64,000 nucleotides of DNA from JAWLHU01 sp041690255 (GCA_041690255.1 JAWLHU010000010.1:62001-126000); one strand, 5' to 3'; shown: positions 40,255-49,320, numbered from the stretch's first letter. Numbers and translations: made by a program. Notes: generated from the sequence alone by a model not told the origin.

Positions 40255-42387
40255 CTACTGCTTGGCTTCCTCGGCCCGCTTCTGGTCCCGGAGGGCTTCC
40301 TTACGGGAGAGGTTGATCCGGCCCAGCTTGTCGATTTCGGTCAGCTTGACCATGATCTCGTCACCGACGTTGACCACGTCCTCGACCTTGTTCACCCGCT
40401 CCTCAGCCAACTGGCTGATATGGACCAGGCCTTCCTTGCCAGGCATGATCTCAACGAAGGCGCCGAAGTTCATGAGGCGGGTCACCTTGCCCAGGTAGAT
40501 CATGCCGGGCTCAGGATCCTTGGTCAGCGCCTCGATCATCATGACGGCCTTCTTGCCGGCCTCGGCATTGATCGAAGCGATATGGATCGTGCCATCATCT
40601 TCGATATTGATGTCCACCTTGACGTTCCCGACCTTGGTGGTCTCAATAATCTTGTTGATGGTGGAGCCACCCTTACCGATCACGTCGCGGATCTTGTCCG
40701 GGTGAATCTTCATGATGATGATCCGCGGGGCGTACGGCGACATCTCCGTGCGCGGCTCGCTGATCCGCTCGAGCATCTTGGCCATGATGTGCATGCGGCC
40801 CTCGTAGGCCTGGCTGAGGGCCTTGCCCAGGATCTCACGGCCGGTGCCGGAGATCTTCATGTCCATCTGCAGGGCGGTGACACCCTTGGCGGTGCCGGCC
40901 ACCTTGAAGTCCATGTCGCCCAGGGCGTCCTCGATGCCCTGGATGTCGCTGAGGACGGCGTACTTGCCGGTCTCGGGGTCCTCGACCAGACCCATGGCCA
41001 CGCCGGCAACCGGGGCCTTGATCGGCACACCAGCGGCCATGAGGGCGAGGGTCGAACCGCAGACGGAGCCCATGGAGGTGGAGCCGTTGGACTCCAGGAC
41101 CTCTGAGACGACGCGGATCGTGTAGGGGAACTCGTCCTCCGACGGGATCACGGGCTCCAGTGACCGCTCAGCGAGAGCGCCGTGGCCGATCTCACGACGG
41201 CCCGGGCCGCGCATGGGCCGCGCTTCACCCACGGAGTACGGCGGGAAGTTGTAGTGGTGCAGGTAGCGCTTCTCTTCCTCCAGGGTGAGATCATCCAGCC
41301 GCTGCACGTCGCCCATGGTACCCAGGGTGACGATGGAGAGGACCTGGGTCTGACCACGCTGGAAGAGACCGGTGCCGTGGGGCCGGGGGAGCAGGTCGAC
41401 GTCGCACTCGATCGGGCGGATCTCAGCCAGGCCGCGCCCGTCAGGCCGGATGCCCTCGTGGACGATCGCCTTGCGGACCTCCTCCTTGAGGATGCTCTTG
41501 AGGATTCCGGAGATCTTCTTGGCGGAGTCGGGGAACTGCTCGGCCATCTGCTCCTGGACGTCGGCGCCAACCGCGGCGACGGCCTCCTCGCGGGCCAGCT
41601 TGTCCGGGTTGCGGACGGCGACGCGAAGCCGCTCGGCGGCGGCGGCGCGGACCGCTGCCTCCAGTTCGGGGGGCGGCAGGAAGAGGGTGACTTCCCGCTT
41701 CGGCCTGCCCACTGCAGCCTGCATATTCAGGATGGTCGGGATGATCGTGGTCTTGATCACCTCGTGGGCGAAGAGGATCGCCTCGAGCATGATATCTTCC
41801 GGCACTTCTCTGGCGCCGGCCTCAACCATGAGGACCGCCTGCTCGGTGGCGGCGACCACCAGGTGCATGTCGGACTGGGCCGCCTGCTCCGTGGTAGGAT
41901 TGACGACAAACTGCCCGTCAATCCGGCCGATAATCACGCTGCCGATCGGCCCCTCGAAAGGGATGTCCGAGATGGTCAGCGCTGCAGAGGCGCCGATCAT
42001 TCCCATGATTTCGACCGGGGCGTCGGGATCGACCGACATGACGGTGCAGACGATCTGCACGTCGTTACGGTAGCCGTCTGGAAAGAGCGGCCGGATCGGG
42101 CGGTCGGTCAACCGGGACCAGAGGATTGCCTTGGTGGTCGGCCGGCCCTCACGCCGGAACCAGTTGCCGGGAATCCGGCCCACTGAGTACATGCGCTCCT
42201 CGTAGTCAACGGTCAGCGGGAAGAAGTCAATGCCCTCCCGGGGCGAAGCGCTGCCGACAACTGCGGCAAGCACCACGCTGTCACCATACCGAACCATAAC
42301 GGCACCGCTGGCCTGCTTGGCCAGGCGTCCCGTCTCCAGGGTCATGGTGCGACCCCCGAGTTCCATGGCAAACGTAGATGCGGTCAC
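40255..42387 (-). CDS. pnp: Polyribonucleotide nucleotidyltransferase
   Basis: PNPase, the phosphorolytic 3'-5' exoribonuclease. In the 710-residue protein two RNase PH domains (about 1-220 and 310-545) flank a helical linker, followed by KH (IIIMKIHPDKIRDVIGKGG) and S1 domains (GMIYLGKVTRLMNFGAFVEI). GTG 42387 is chosen, 6 bases after AGAAGGAGG; upstream codons add unrelated residues. A strong terminator separates it from the ECF operon, so pnp has its own promoter in 42388-42590, where I see no clear consensus. Confidence 0.96.
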   Translation of the reverse strand: MTASTFAMELGGRTMTLETGRLAKQASGAVMVRYGDSVVLAAVVGSASPREGIDFFPLTVDYEERMYSVGRIPGNWFRREGRPTTKAILWSRLTDRPIRPLFPDGYRNDVQIVCTVMSVDPDAPVEIMGMIGASAALTISDIPFEGPIGSVIIGRIDGQFVVNPTTEQAAQSDMHLVVAATEQAVLMVEAGAREVPEDIMLEAILFAHEVIKTTIIPTILNMQAAVGRPKREVTLFLPPPELEAAVRAAAAERLRVAVRNPDKLAREEAVAAVGADVQEQMAEQFPDSAKKISGILKSILKEEVRKAIVHEGIRPDGRGLAEIRPIECDVDLLPRPHGTGLFQRGQTQVLSIVTLGTMGDVQRLDDLTLEEEKRYLHHYNFPPYSVGEARPMRGPGRREIGHGALAERSLEPVIPSEDEFPYTIRVVSEVLESNGSTSMGSVCGSTLALMAAGVPIKAPVAGVAMGLVEDPETGKYAVLSDIQGIEDALGDMDFKVAGTAKGVTALQMDMKISGTGREILGKALSQAYEGRMHIMAKMLERISEPRTEMSPYAPRIIIMKIHPDKIRDVIGKGGSTINKIIETTKVGNVKVDINIEDDGTIHIASINAEAGKKAVMMIEALTKDPEPGMIYLGKVTRLMNFGAFVEIMPGKEGLVHISQLAEERVNKVEDVVNVGDEIMVKLTEIDKLGRINLSRKEALRDQKRAEEAKQ

Positions 42388-42589
42388 TGTGGTCCTCCTT
42401 CTGTGCCTAGGACCGTCAGGTGCACCAGGCGGTCCCCGCGCCGGGTCGGATCTCATTCCGCTCCGCACGCCCGCCCGTCGCCGCTACCCAGCGGCACTTC
42501 CTATTGGCACTTGTTCTCCTAACTTCTCTGGTTTCCACACTCCGATTATCTTCTCCTTCCCTGGCCCGCAAATATGAGTCCTGGCACAT

Positions 42590-42624
42590 AAAAAAGTGAG
42601 GAGCACCCGCGATGGGCACCCCTC
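42590..42624 (-). terminator. Intrinsic terminator of the ECF sigma/anti-sigma operon
   Basis: GAGGgGTGCCC pairs with GGGTGCtCCTC (42598-42624), followed on the minus strand by ACTTTTTT. Confidence 0.85.
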
Positions 42625-42636
42625 GGCAAACATCGG

Positions 42637-43134
42637 TCACTTCGTGTTCTCAAAGAGCGCCTGCGACCAGTTCTGCAGCGGTGCAACCCAGCGCTCAACC
42701 ACCTGCCCGGGAGCGACCCCGCTCACCGCCTCGTTCACCTTCAGCACCAGGTAGGTAAACCCACCGAGCGCCAGGCAGAGGACCGCAGCGATCGTCGCGA
42801 CCTGTCCGATGACCCAACTGGCGTGCTGTCTCCGCTTTCGGGCAACCTTGACAGGATCGGTCAGAATCGGCGTCACCTGTGGCGGGGCGGGTGTGGCGAT
42901 TCGCTGGAGGACAGAGTCGACCACGCCTGGCACGGGCCCCAGGTCAATGCTGGCGGGGCTGCTCCGCAGCCGCCGAAAGAGCTCTTCGGTCTCCCGGAGA
43001 TGAGGCCCGCAGTGGGCGCAGCGCTCTGCATGAGCCGCCAGCTCGGTCGGCAGCGCCAGAGCCCCCACGCTCAGGGCCGTATCGACATGCTTCAAAACCC
43101 GGTGGCAGGCGCCACCAACAACATACGGCCTCAC
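42637..43134 (-). CDS. Zinc-finger anti-sigma factor (membrane)
   Basis: A 165-residue anti-sigma factor. The N-terminal zinc-type region CHRVLKHVDTALS ... AAHAERCAHCGPH (HxxxCxxC) should bind the ECF sigma. One membrane helix lies at about 105-128 (WVIGQVATIAAVLCLALGGF), with a short outer tail. It overlaps the sigma gene by 4 bases, which is typical of sigma/anti-sigma pairs. Confidence 0.85.
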   Translation of the reverse strand: MRPYVVGGACHRVLKHVDTALSVGALALPTELAAHAERCAHCGPHLRETEELFRRLRSSPASIDLGPVPGVVDSVLQRIATPAPPQVTPILTDPVKVARKRRQHASWVIGQVATIAAVLCLALGGFTYLVLKVNEAVSGVAPGQVVERWVAPLQNWSQALFENTK

Positions 43135-43640
43135 TGGGCTCCCTCCTCTCCTTGGTACTTTAGTGCGGTACGCAGCTTGGCCAGGGTCGCGTGGAGTCGG
43201 GACTTCACCGTCCCCTCGGGAACGCCCATCACCTGAGCGATCTGAGGGATCGAGAGATCCTGGAAGAAGCGGAGCACAACGGTCGTCCGCTGCTCCTCCG
43301 GCAAGAATTGCAGCGCTTGAAGCATCTCCCTGTCAGCCATGCCGCCAGGTTCACTGCTGACCGCCGGCTCGATCTCCAGCCCGGTGGGAATGGCCCGGGA
43401 CCGCTTGCGCCCTACATCGTAGCAGGCGTTGATCAGAATCCGGGTCATCCACGAGGTGCCCGCCTGCTCATCCTGCAGCGAATCGAAGTACCGGTAGGCC
43501 TTCAGGCCGGCCTCCTGGAGGGCGTCCGCGGCGTCGTGCGGATTGCCGAGAATACCCAGCGCCGTTCGGTAGAGCCGGGGCGCCAGTTGCGAGTAAAGGG
43601 CGGCAAATGCCTCCCGGCGTTCTGTCTCCGAGCGTGCCAC
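43131..43640 (-). CDS. ECF-type RNA polymerase sigma factor
   Basis: A 169-residue group IV sigma factor. Region 2 includes RTALGILGNPHDAADALQEA and TSWMTRILINACYDVGRKR; region 4 is FLPEEQRTTVVLRFFQDLSI and IAQVMGVPEGTVKSRLHATL. GTG 43640 follows GAGAGGTGAT. It is divergent from a lipoprotein gene with palindromes between them, and is probably held inactive by the membrane anti-sigma until an envelope signal arrives. Confidence 0.93.
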   Translation of the reverse strand: MARSETERREAFAALYSQLAPRLYRTALGILGNPHDAADALQEAGLKAYRYFDSLQDEQAGTSWMTRILINACYDVGRKRSRAIPTGLEIEPAVSSEPGGMADREMLQALQFLPEEQRTTVVLRFFQDLSIPQIAQVMGVPEGTVKSRLHATLAKLRTALKYQGEEGAQ

Positions 43641-43713
43641 CTGTGATCACCTCTCTGCTAAAAAGACCCGCTTGCCCCCTGCCTTCGTTCGGCCTGACCC
43701 GAATCTTTTTGGC

Positions 43714-43734
43714 CGGGTCACCCGTTATGATAAC
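43714..43734. promoter_or_regulatory. Two abutting palindromes in the sigma/lipoprotein divergent region
   Basis: CGGGTCACCCG (43714-43724) and GTTATGATAAC (43724-43734) are each perfect odd palindromes sharing one base. They lie between the divergent starts of the ECF sigma and the lipoprotein, a likely regulator site. Confidence 0.45.
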
Positions 43735-43754
43735 ACGAAGGGAGGGCGATCGAC

Positions 43755-44456
43755 GTGTTACCCCATCTCCGTGTAGCTATGCTTCTGGCCATCCTCGCTC
43801 TGGTAGGGGGATGCACCGCCTCGTCGGAGCTGGACCGCTTGACCGAGGAGAACAGCAGACTGGTGGAGCAGAGTGTCATGCAGGCACAGGAGGTCCAGCG
43901 ACTGCGGGACGAGATCCAACGGAAGGGCGAGGAGTCACGCTCCGTTGTGGCCGAGTTGGATCGATACCGCGACCTGTATGCCCGGCTGTCCGAGGAGACA
44001 AGGGCAAAGCAGTTGACGGAGGTGCGCATCCCCGCCAACCTGATCAGCGCCCACTACTCGAAGGTAGATGATGCCGGCTGGAACTACCGCAAGTACTTGA
44101 GCGCCGACCTTGACAGCGATGGAACGGTCGAGCAGGTGCTGGTCACGACCAGTGCCGGGGTCGACCCAAAGAACGGCGAGGTCGCCTGGGACGATGGTCA
44201 TGTCTGGCGGGTCTATGTAGAGGAGCCGGACGGACGGCGGACCCTGGTCTTCTCCGACTGGGTTCAGCTTGGAAGACTGGAGGCCCTGCTGGGAGAGCAG
44301 CCCGCCGGGCTTCTGCTCGAGGTGGTCGGTGGGGTTGGGACGGTCATCTACGCAGTGGAGTACCGGGGGCCTGATCAGACAGAGGCGTTCCAACTCTTTG
44401 GCATGGTCATCCGGGACCGAGCCCGGGCCGCCGACGATTTCCCGATCTCGGAATAG
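43755..44456 (+). CDS. Putative lipoprotein with coiled-coil
   Basis: A 233-residue exported protein. The signal peptide ends in a lipobox LVGGC (Cys about 22). A coiled coil (about 26-85, LDRLTEENSRLVEQSVMQAQ onwards) follows, then a beta-rich domain of about 130 residues with a Ca-like DLDSDGTVEQVLV stretch (FG-GAP/EF-hand-like). The family is unknown. GTG 43755 follows GGAGGG. It is divergent from the ECF sigma and may be its target or sensor partner. Confidence 0.7.
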   Translation: MLPHLRVAMLLAILALVGGCTASSELDRLTEENSRLVEQSVMQAQEVQRLRDEIQRKGEESRSVVAELDRYRDLYARLSEETRAKQLTEVRIPANLISAHYSKVDDAGWNYRKYLSADLDSDGTVEQVLVTTSAGVDPKNGEVAWDDGHVWRVYVEEPDGRRTLVFSDWVQLGRLEALLGEQPAGLLLEVVGGVGTVIYAVEYRGPDQTEAFQLFGMVIRDRARAADDFPISE

Positions 44457-44460
44457 AAAA

Positions 44461-44487
44461 GGGCCGGGCCAGCGATTGGCCCGGTCC
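44461..44487. terminator. Bidirectional terminator between the lipoprotein gene and rpsO
   Basis: GGGCCGGGCCA pairs with TGGCCCGGTCC (one G-T) around GCGAT. On the minus strand TTTTCTATT follows; on the plus strand only CTCTTG follows, so it is stronger for rpsO. Confidence 0.8.
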
Positions 44488-44537
44488 TCTTGCTCCGTCT
44501 TTGCGTTCATCCCGCCTTCGGCGGTCTGCCCGGCGGA

Positions 44538-44813
44538 CTAGTGAATAACGTTACGGATGTTCAGCTTCTCGATGATGGTCAGGTAGCGAGCCTTGGAGAC
44601 GCTGTGCAGGTAAACCAGCAGAGCGCGGCGCTGGCCGACCATCTTCAACAGGCCACGGCGGGAGTGGTGGTCCTTCTTGTGGGTCCGCAGGTGATCGGTC
44701 AGTTCGTTGATCCGGAAGGTCAACAGGGCGATCTGGACCTCGGGAGAGCCGGTATCGCCCTCGTGGGTCTGGTACTGGCTGATAATCTCAGCCTTCTTCT
44801 CGGTAGACATCAT
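44538..44813 (-). CDS. rpsO: 30S ribosomal protein S15
   Basis: A 91-residue S15, which binds 16S rRNA early in 30S assembly. Family stretches are EIISQYQTHEGDTGSPEVQI, ALLTFRINELTDHLRTHKKD, HHSRRGLLKMVGQRRALLVY and LRTHKKDHHSRRG. Of two consecutive ATGs I take 44813, about 10 bases after AAGGAGG. rpsO is normally next to pnp; here a sigma operon and a lipoprotein gene lie between them. Confidence 0.95.
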   Translation of the reverse strand: MMSTEKKAEIISQYQTHEGDTGSPEVQIALLTFRINELTDHLRTHKKDHHSRRGLLKMVGQRRALLVYLHSVSKARYLTIIEKLNIRNVIH

Positions 44814-44925
44814 GACAGGACAACCTCCTTCTGTTTGCGACAAGCGCCGGCAACCCAGTAAACCGCCGGAGAAAGCGGCAAACCGCGTTGCAGGTTTGAC
44901 GGCTTCGCATAGTTTACCACATGCG

Positions 44926-45651
44926 TCAGGGCTGGGCAAGTCCCGCGGACTCGTAGAGCCGCACAACCTCGTCACCGGTCAGGGGCCGGGCCTCGCCGTA
45001 TGGCAGTTCGCCAAGGGCGAGCGGTCCCATGGTCAACCGCTTCAGGTAGACAACCTGTTTTCCCCGTGCTTCGAACATGCGCTTCACCTGGTGGTACTTT
45101 CCCTCATGGATCGTCACGATGCCCTCCCGGGGAGCGACGATCTCCAGCCTCCCTGGCAGCGTGACATAGCCATCGTCCAGGGGAACACCTTCGGCGAAGG
45201 CCTCCGCGTCTGACGGATCGAGCGGTGCGTCCACCCGGGCCAGGTACCGCTTGGGCACATGCCACTTCGGTGAGAGCAGCCGGTGGCCCAGCTCTCCATC
45301 GGTCGTGAGGAGCAGGAGCCCCTCCGTATCCTTGTCCAGCCGGCCAACCGGGAAGAGGTCCCGATGGCGCAGCGCCTCGGGAAGCACATCGAGCACGGTC
45401 CGCTGCCGTGGATCGTTCGTGGCCGTGATCACCCCGCCAGGCTTGTGCAGCAGCACCCAGAAGTGGCGCTGGTAACGGAGTGGCTCGCCATCGACGAGGA
45501 TCTTCGCCGTGGCCACATCTACCTGTACGCCCGGGTCGCGGACAGCAACCCCGTCCACGATCACCCGTCCGGCCCGGATCATCCCCTTCAGGTCCTTCCG
45601 GCTGCCGGCCCCCATGTGACCCAGCAATTTGTCCAGGCGCTCCTTAGCCAT
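44926..45651 (-). CDS. RsuA/RluB-family pseudouridine synthase
   Basis: A 241-residue rRNA pseudouridine synthase. An S4 RNA-binding domain (ERLDKLLGHMGAGSRKDLKG) precedes the catalytic domain with the Asp motif FPVGRLDKDTEGLLLLTTDG and the late IHEGKYHQVKRMFEARG. This is RsuA/RluB-like; the exact rRNA position is not clear. It overlaps ribF by 8 bases and precedes rpsO, a non-standard place. Confidence 0.9.
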   Translation of the reverse strand: MAKERLDKLLGHMGAGSRKDLKGMIRAGRVIVDGVAVRDPGVQVDVATAKILVDGEPLRYQRHFWVLLHKPGGVITATNDPRQRTVLDVLPEALRHRDLFPVGRLDKDTEGLLLLTTDGELGHRLLSPKWHVPKRYLARVDAPLDPSDAEAFAEGVPLDDGYVTLPGRLEIVAPREGIVTIHEGKYHQVKRMFEARGKQVVYLKRLTMGPLALGELPYGEARPLTGDEVVRLYESAGLAQP

Positions 45652-46630
45652 GGCTGCTCAGATACTCCCTTGCCACCTTCTCGTCGTGCGCCAACTGTGC
45701 CTTCAGCGCATCCAGCGAGGGGAAGGGCTGCTCTGGCCGCAGATGCTGCAGGAACTCCACCTGTAGCTCCTGGTCGTAGAGATCGCCGCTGAAGTCGAAG
45801 AGATGGGCCTCGCACCGCAGGTCACTCCCCTGGAAGCTCGGGCGCCGCCCCAGGTTGAGCATCGCCCCGTAGGATGGGCCTGACCGTGGCTCGACGGTGC
45901 GGGGAAACCGCTCCGCATCGGGGTCGACGGGGCCCAGGAGTCGGATGCGGGCCACGTAAACCCCGTTGGCCGGCAGAAGCCGTCCGGAGGTCAGGCTGAG
46001 GTTGGCCGTCGGGAAGCCGAGCTGGCGGCCGCGCTTGTCCCCGTGGATCACCGTGCCCCGAGTGGTGAACGGGCGACCCAGCAGGCGGGCGGCGCTCTCC
46101 ATCTTCCCCTCCGCGACGTAGAACCGGACCTCTGTGGAGGAAACGTTCTCCCCCGCGATCCGGACCGGGTCGAAGATCCGCACGGGAATGTTATGGGCCT
46201 CGCATAGATGTCGGAGCATCTCAGCGGTACCCTTCCCGCCCCGCCCGAAGGTGAAGTTGAAGCCCACCATGACCTGCGTCGCCCGCAGATGGCCGACCAG
46301 CACTTCGCGGACGAACTCCTCCGGCGTAAGAGCAGCGAAGACGGGGTCGAAGGGAAGGGCCAGGTGGACATCCACGCCGATCTGTGCCATGACCTCGGCC
46401 CGCTCGCTCAGGGTCTGAAGCATGGGCGGGGCGGCCTCCGGGCGGATGACTGCCATGGGCAGGGGGTGAAAGCCGATCACCACCGACTGGCCTCCGCTCT
46501 CCCGAGAGGCTGCAACCAGGGCGTTCAGGATCTCCTGATGCGCCAGATGAACCCCGTCCCACTTCCCGATCGCCACCAGGTTGCCGGAACCCTGAACCGG
46601 AACCTCCTGCAGGCTTGTTACGAGTTTCAT
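45644..46630 (-). CDS. ribF: Bifunctional riboflavin kinase / FAD synthetase
   Basis: Makes FMN and FAD from riboflavin. In the 328-residue protein the N-terminal nucleotidyltransferase domain has VAIGKWDGVHLAHQEIL and VGFNFTFGRGGKG plus ENVSSTEVRFYVAEGK. The C-terminal kinase domain has TRGTVIHGDKRGRQLGFPTA. I take ATG 46630, 7 bases after AGAGGG; ATG 46645, which overlaps the truB stop, is the alternative. Confidence 0.93.
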   Translation of the reverse strand: MKLVTSLQEVPVQGSGNLVAIGKWDGVHLAHQEILNALVAASRESGGQSVVIGFHPLPMAVIRPEAAPPMLQTLSERAEVMAQIGVDVHLALPFDPVFAALTPEEFVREVLVGHLRATQVMVGFNFTFGRGGKGTAEMLRHLCEAHNIPVRIFDPVRIAGENVSSTEVRFYVAEGKMESAARLLGRPFTTRGTVIHGDKRGRQLGFPTANLSLTSGRLLPANGVYVARIRLLGPVDPDAERFPRTVEPRSGPSYGAMLNLGRRPSFQGSDLRCEAHLFDFSGDLYDQELQVEFLQHLRPEQPFPSLDALKAQLAHDEKVAREYLSSHG

Positions 46631-46641
46631 GTGCAGCCCTC

Positions 46642-47508
46642 TCATGCAAAGACTTTGAGAAGCTTGACGGCCCCGTCCTGCACCTCAGCCAGGGCAAGCA
46701 GGTCACCGTCATCGCTCAGCAGGGCGACGACCGTCCCGTCCGGGTGCTCCAGCTTCAGCCGGGGTGCAACGCCATGCTTCAGCCGCTCCGCCGCAGCGGT
46801 GGGGACGATGGCCCGGGCCATCTCCCCGATCGCCGATGCCGGCGGCAGCAGGGGGGCATTGCCCGCCAGCAACTCCTCCAGGGTGGCGGCCTCCTCCAAT
46901 CGGAAGGAGCCGGAGCGGGTCCGGACCAGGTAGGACATGTGGGCCCCGACCTGGAGCATCTCTCCGAGGTCATGGGCCAGGGTGCGTATGTAGGTCCCCT
47001 TGGAGCAGACCACATCGATCATTGCCGTGGGATTCGGTCCGGGCCGGAAGTCCAGCAACTGCACCCGGTGGATGATCACCTGCCGGGGCTGCCGCTCCAC
47101 CTCGACCCCTTCCCGAGCCAACTCGTAGAGCCGCTTGCCCCCCACCTTGACCGCACTGACCATGGGTGGGACCTGCATGATCGGCCCGTGGAAGCGGGCC
47201 AGGGCGTAGGCCACATCCCCTTTGGTCAGGTGGGCGGCCTCCCGCTGCTGAAGCACCTCGCCAAAGGAGTCCTGCGTCGCGGTCGTGATGCCAAAGGTAA
47301 TCTCGGCCCGGTAGGCCTTGTCCTCACCGCTGATGAACTCGGCCAGCCGCGTGGCCCGTCCCACACAGACCGGCAGCACCCCGGCCACACCCGGGTCAAG
47401 CGTGCCGGTATGCCCGACCTTCTTCATGCCGAGCGCTCGCCGCACGACGCTGACCACATCGTGCGAGGTCATGCCCGGTGGCTTGAGGAGGTTCAGAACC
47501 CCATCCAT
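46642..47508 (-). CDS. truB: tRNA pseudouridine(55) synthase
   Basis: TruB makes pseudouridine 55 in the tRNA T loop. The 288-residue protein has the start GVLNLLKPPGMTSHDVV, the catalytic Asp in VGHTGTLDPGVAGVLPV, AYRAEITFGITTATQDS and KGTYIRTLAHDLGE. It follows nrnA with no gap in the usual rbfA-nrnA-truB-ribF order. Confidence 0.95.
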   Translation of the reverse strand: MDGVLNLLKPPGMTSHDVVSVVRRALGMKKVGHTGTLDPGVAGVLPVCVGRATRLAEFISGEDKAYRAEITFGITTATQDSFGEVLQQREAAHLTKGDVAYALARFHGPIMQVPPMVSAVKVGGKRLYELAREGVEVERQPRQVIIHRVQLLDFRPGPNPTAMIDVVCSKGTYIRTLAHDLGEMLQVGAHMSYLVRTRSGSFRLEEAATLEELLAGNAPLLPPASAIGEMARAIVPTAAAERLKHGVAPRLKLEHPDGTVVALLSDDGDLLALAEVQDGAVKLLKVFA

Positions 47509-48483
47509 CTAGATGACTTCCTTTACGGCGTCGAGCACCTGCTCGATCGCTTCTTCCATGGAGACAAACATGGTGCAGCCCGCCGCACGCGCATGACCGC
47601 CCCCGCCGAAGCGAAGGGCAACCGCCCCGACATCGGCGATGCGACGGGACCGAAGGTTGACCCGAATCCGGCCGTCCGCTGCCTCCTTCATCAGGATTCC
47701 GACCTCCACCCCCGACACGGAGCGGGCGTAGTTGACGATCCCCTCGGCATCTTCATCGACAGCACCTGCGTCGGCCAGCATGGCTCGGGTCACGTGCATG
47801 AGGGCGACCGTGCCGCCGTTCTCCAGCCGCAGGGTCTGCAGAGCGCGGGCGAGCAGCGCCAGGCGAGAGGGCGCCTCGTTCTCCCAGATGGCGCTCGCCA
47901 CCTCGTACGGCTTGGCACCCAACTCCAGCAACTCCGCCGCGACCCGATGGGTCGACGGCCCTGTGGAGTCATACCGGAAGCCGCCGGTGTCGGTCACCAG
48001 CGATGTGTAGAGGCAGAGCGCTGTCTCCGTATCGATAGGGAGTTCCATCTCCCGGAGGAGACGGTAGGCCAATTCCCCGACCGCCGCCGCGGAGAAGTCC
48101 ATGTAGTTGTACTCACCATAGCCGGTATTCGTGGAATGGTGGTCGATGTTCAGCGTGCGCTTGCAGGCCTTGACGAGCGGAAGCGCTGCGCCTACACGCT
48201 GGAGGTCGCCGCAATCGAGGAAGCAGGCCAGGTCCCATTCGCCGGTCACCTGCTCCCACGGGGTGAAGAGCGTATCCCACCCAGGCAGGAAGTGGTAGAT
48301 GCGGGGAATCGGATCGACCCCGACCATGACCGCCTCCTTCCCCTGCTGACGCAGTGCGCGGACCATGGCCAGCGATGAACCGATCGAGTCGCCATCGGGC
48401 TGGACGTGCATGAAGAAGAGGATCCGTTCCGACTCCGCAATCATGCGGGCTGTCGCCGCAAGGTCGATCAGCAGGTTACTCAC
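47509..48483 (-). CDS. nrnA: DHH-family nanoRNase / pAp phosphatase
   Basis: NrnA degrades very short RNAs and 3',5'-pAp. The 324-residue protein has the DHH domain (MHVQPDGDSIGSSLAMVRAL, FLDCGDLQRVG, LNIDHHSTNTGYG) and the C-terminal DHHA1 motif FGGGGHARAAGCTM. I choose GTG 48483, which overlaps rbfA by 8 bases; upstream in-frame codons are antisense-like and lie inside rbfA. Confidence 0.92.
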   Translation of the reverse strand: MSNLLIDLAATARMIAESERILFFMHVQPDGDSIGSSLAMVRALRQQGKEAVMVGVDPIPRIYHFLPGWDTLFTPWEQVTGEWDLACFLDCGDLQRVGAALPLVKACKRTLNIDHHSTNTGYGEYNYMDFSAAAVGELAYRLLREMELPIDTETALCLYTSLVTDTGGFRYDSTGPSTHRVAAELLELGAKPYEVASAIWENEAPSRLALLARALQTLRLENGGTVALMHVTRAMLADAGAVDEDAEGIVNYARSVSGVEVGILMKEAADGRIRVNLRSRRIADVGAVALRFGGGGHARAAGCTMFVSMEEAIEQVLDAVKEVI

Positions 48484-48844
48484 CCTTTTTCGGCTCGTTT
48501 TGCTCTTTCTGAACCTGGACAAGAAGCTGGGCAATCCGCTGTCCGTGCTCGATCGATTCGTCGAGGACGAAGTGGAGTTCGGGGGTGTAACGGAGTTGCA
48601 GGACCTTCGCGACCTCGCTCCGCAGGAAGCCGGCGGCCTTGGTCAGCCCCTTCATGGACTCCTTCTTCTGCGCCTCATCACCCAGGACGGAGATGAAGAC
48701 CTTGGCATGGCGGAGGTCGCCGGCCACCTCCACCTTGACGATGGAGACAAAGCCGATGCGCGGGTCTTTTACATCATCGCGCAGCAACTTCGCCAGCAGT
48801 TCCCGAATCTCTTCGCCCACACGGGCGGCGCGTTGGTTAGACAT
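48476..48844 (-). CDS. rbfA: Ribosome-binding factor A
   Basis: A 122-residue 30S maturation factor with a KH-like fold: RAARVGEEIRELLAKLLRDD, DPRIGFVSIVKVEVAGDLRH, AKVFISVLGDE and LRYTPELHFVLDESIEHGQR, all standard. It is between ylxP and nrnA. Confidence 0.94.
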   Translation of the reverse strand: MSNQRAARVGEEIRELLAKLLRDDVKDPRIGFVSIVKVEVAGDLRHAKVFISVLGDEAQKKESMKGLTKAAGFLRSEVAKVLQLRYTPELHFVLDESIEHGQRIAQLLVQVQKEQNEPKKGE

Positions 48845-48865
48845 GATGACACTCCTCTCTGCGGG

Positions 48866-49147
48866 CTACAGGATCTCAATGTCGATCGCGCAGACCTCGC
48901 CCTCCCAGTGGGCTTCGACGAAGCCCACCACTCGATCGGCCATCTCACGTACGTGGGTAGTCTCCCCGGAGACCAGGGCGATCCCTACCACGGATCGCTG
49001 CCAGAGGTCCTGATCGCCCACCTCGGCGACAGCGGCGCCATACTTGTGCCGCACCTTGTCGATCAGGCTGTTCAGGACCTGGCGCTTCGCCTTCAGCGAA
49101 TTGGCGTGGGGAATGGAGAGCTCCAGGCGAATGGAGGCGATGAACAT
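48866..49147 (-). CDS. ylxP: DUF503 protein YlxP
   Basis: A 93-residue DUF503 protein, usually found between infB and rbfA and thought to help ribosome biogenesis. The core is IRLELSIPHANSLKAKRQVL and SVVGIALVSGETTHVREMAD. ATG 49147 is chosen because GGAGG is 8 bases upstream; the GTG at 49153 is too close to it. Confidence 0.9.
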   Translation of the reverse strand: MFIASIRLELSIPHANSLKAKRQVLNSLIDKVRHKYGAAVAEVGDQDLWQRSVVGIALVSGETTHVREMADRVVGFVEAHWEGEVCAIDIEIL

Positions 49148-49234
49148 GGGCACTCCCTCCCTGGTTCCCGGTGCCCGGCACCAGGAGGTATTATCTGGTC
49201 TCTTGCGGTGTTACCTCGCAACGGATTGGCAAAG

Positions 49235-49265
49235 GGCCGGTGGCAGCAGCATGCCACCACCGGCC
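49235..49265 (-). terminator. GC hairpin after infB
   Basis: GGCCGGTGG and CCACCGGCC pair with a small bulge, then CTTTG on the minus strand. It lies in the 173-bp infB-ylxP gap. It may be a partial terminator or a processing site. Confidence 0.45.
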
Positions 49266-49320
49266 ATCGCGCCAGGTTTAGAAGACTCTCGGCCGGAGTG
49301 GTTCGTCGGTCGTCGAGCGG

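Noticed and set aside
39163..41106. A 647-codon open frame opposite pnp and the M16 peptidase
   Set aside because: It spans two real genes on the other strand and has no start signal or family motif.
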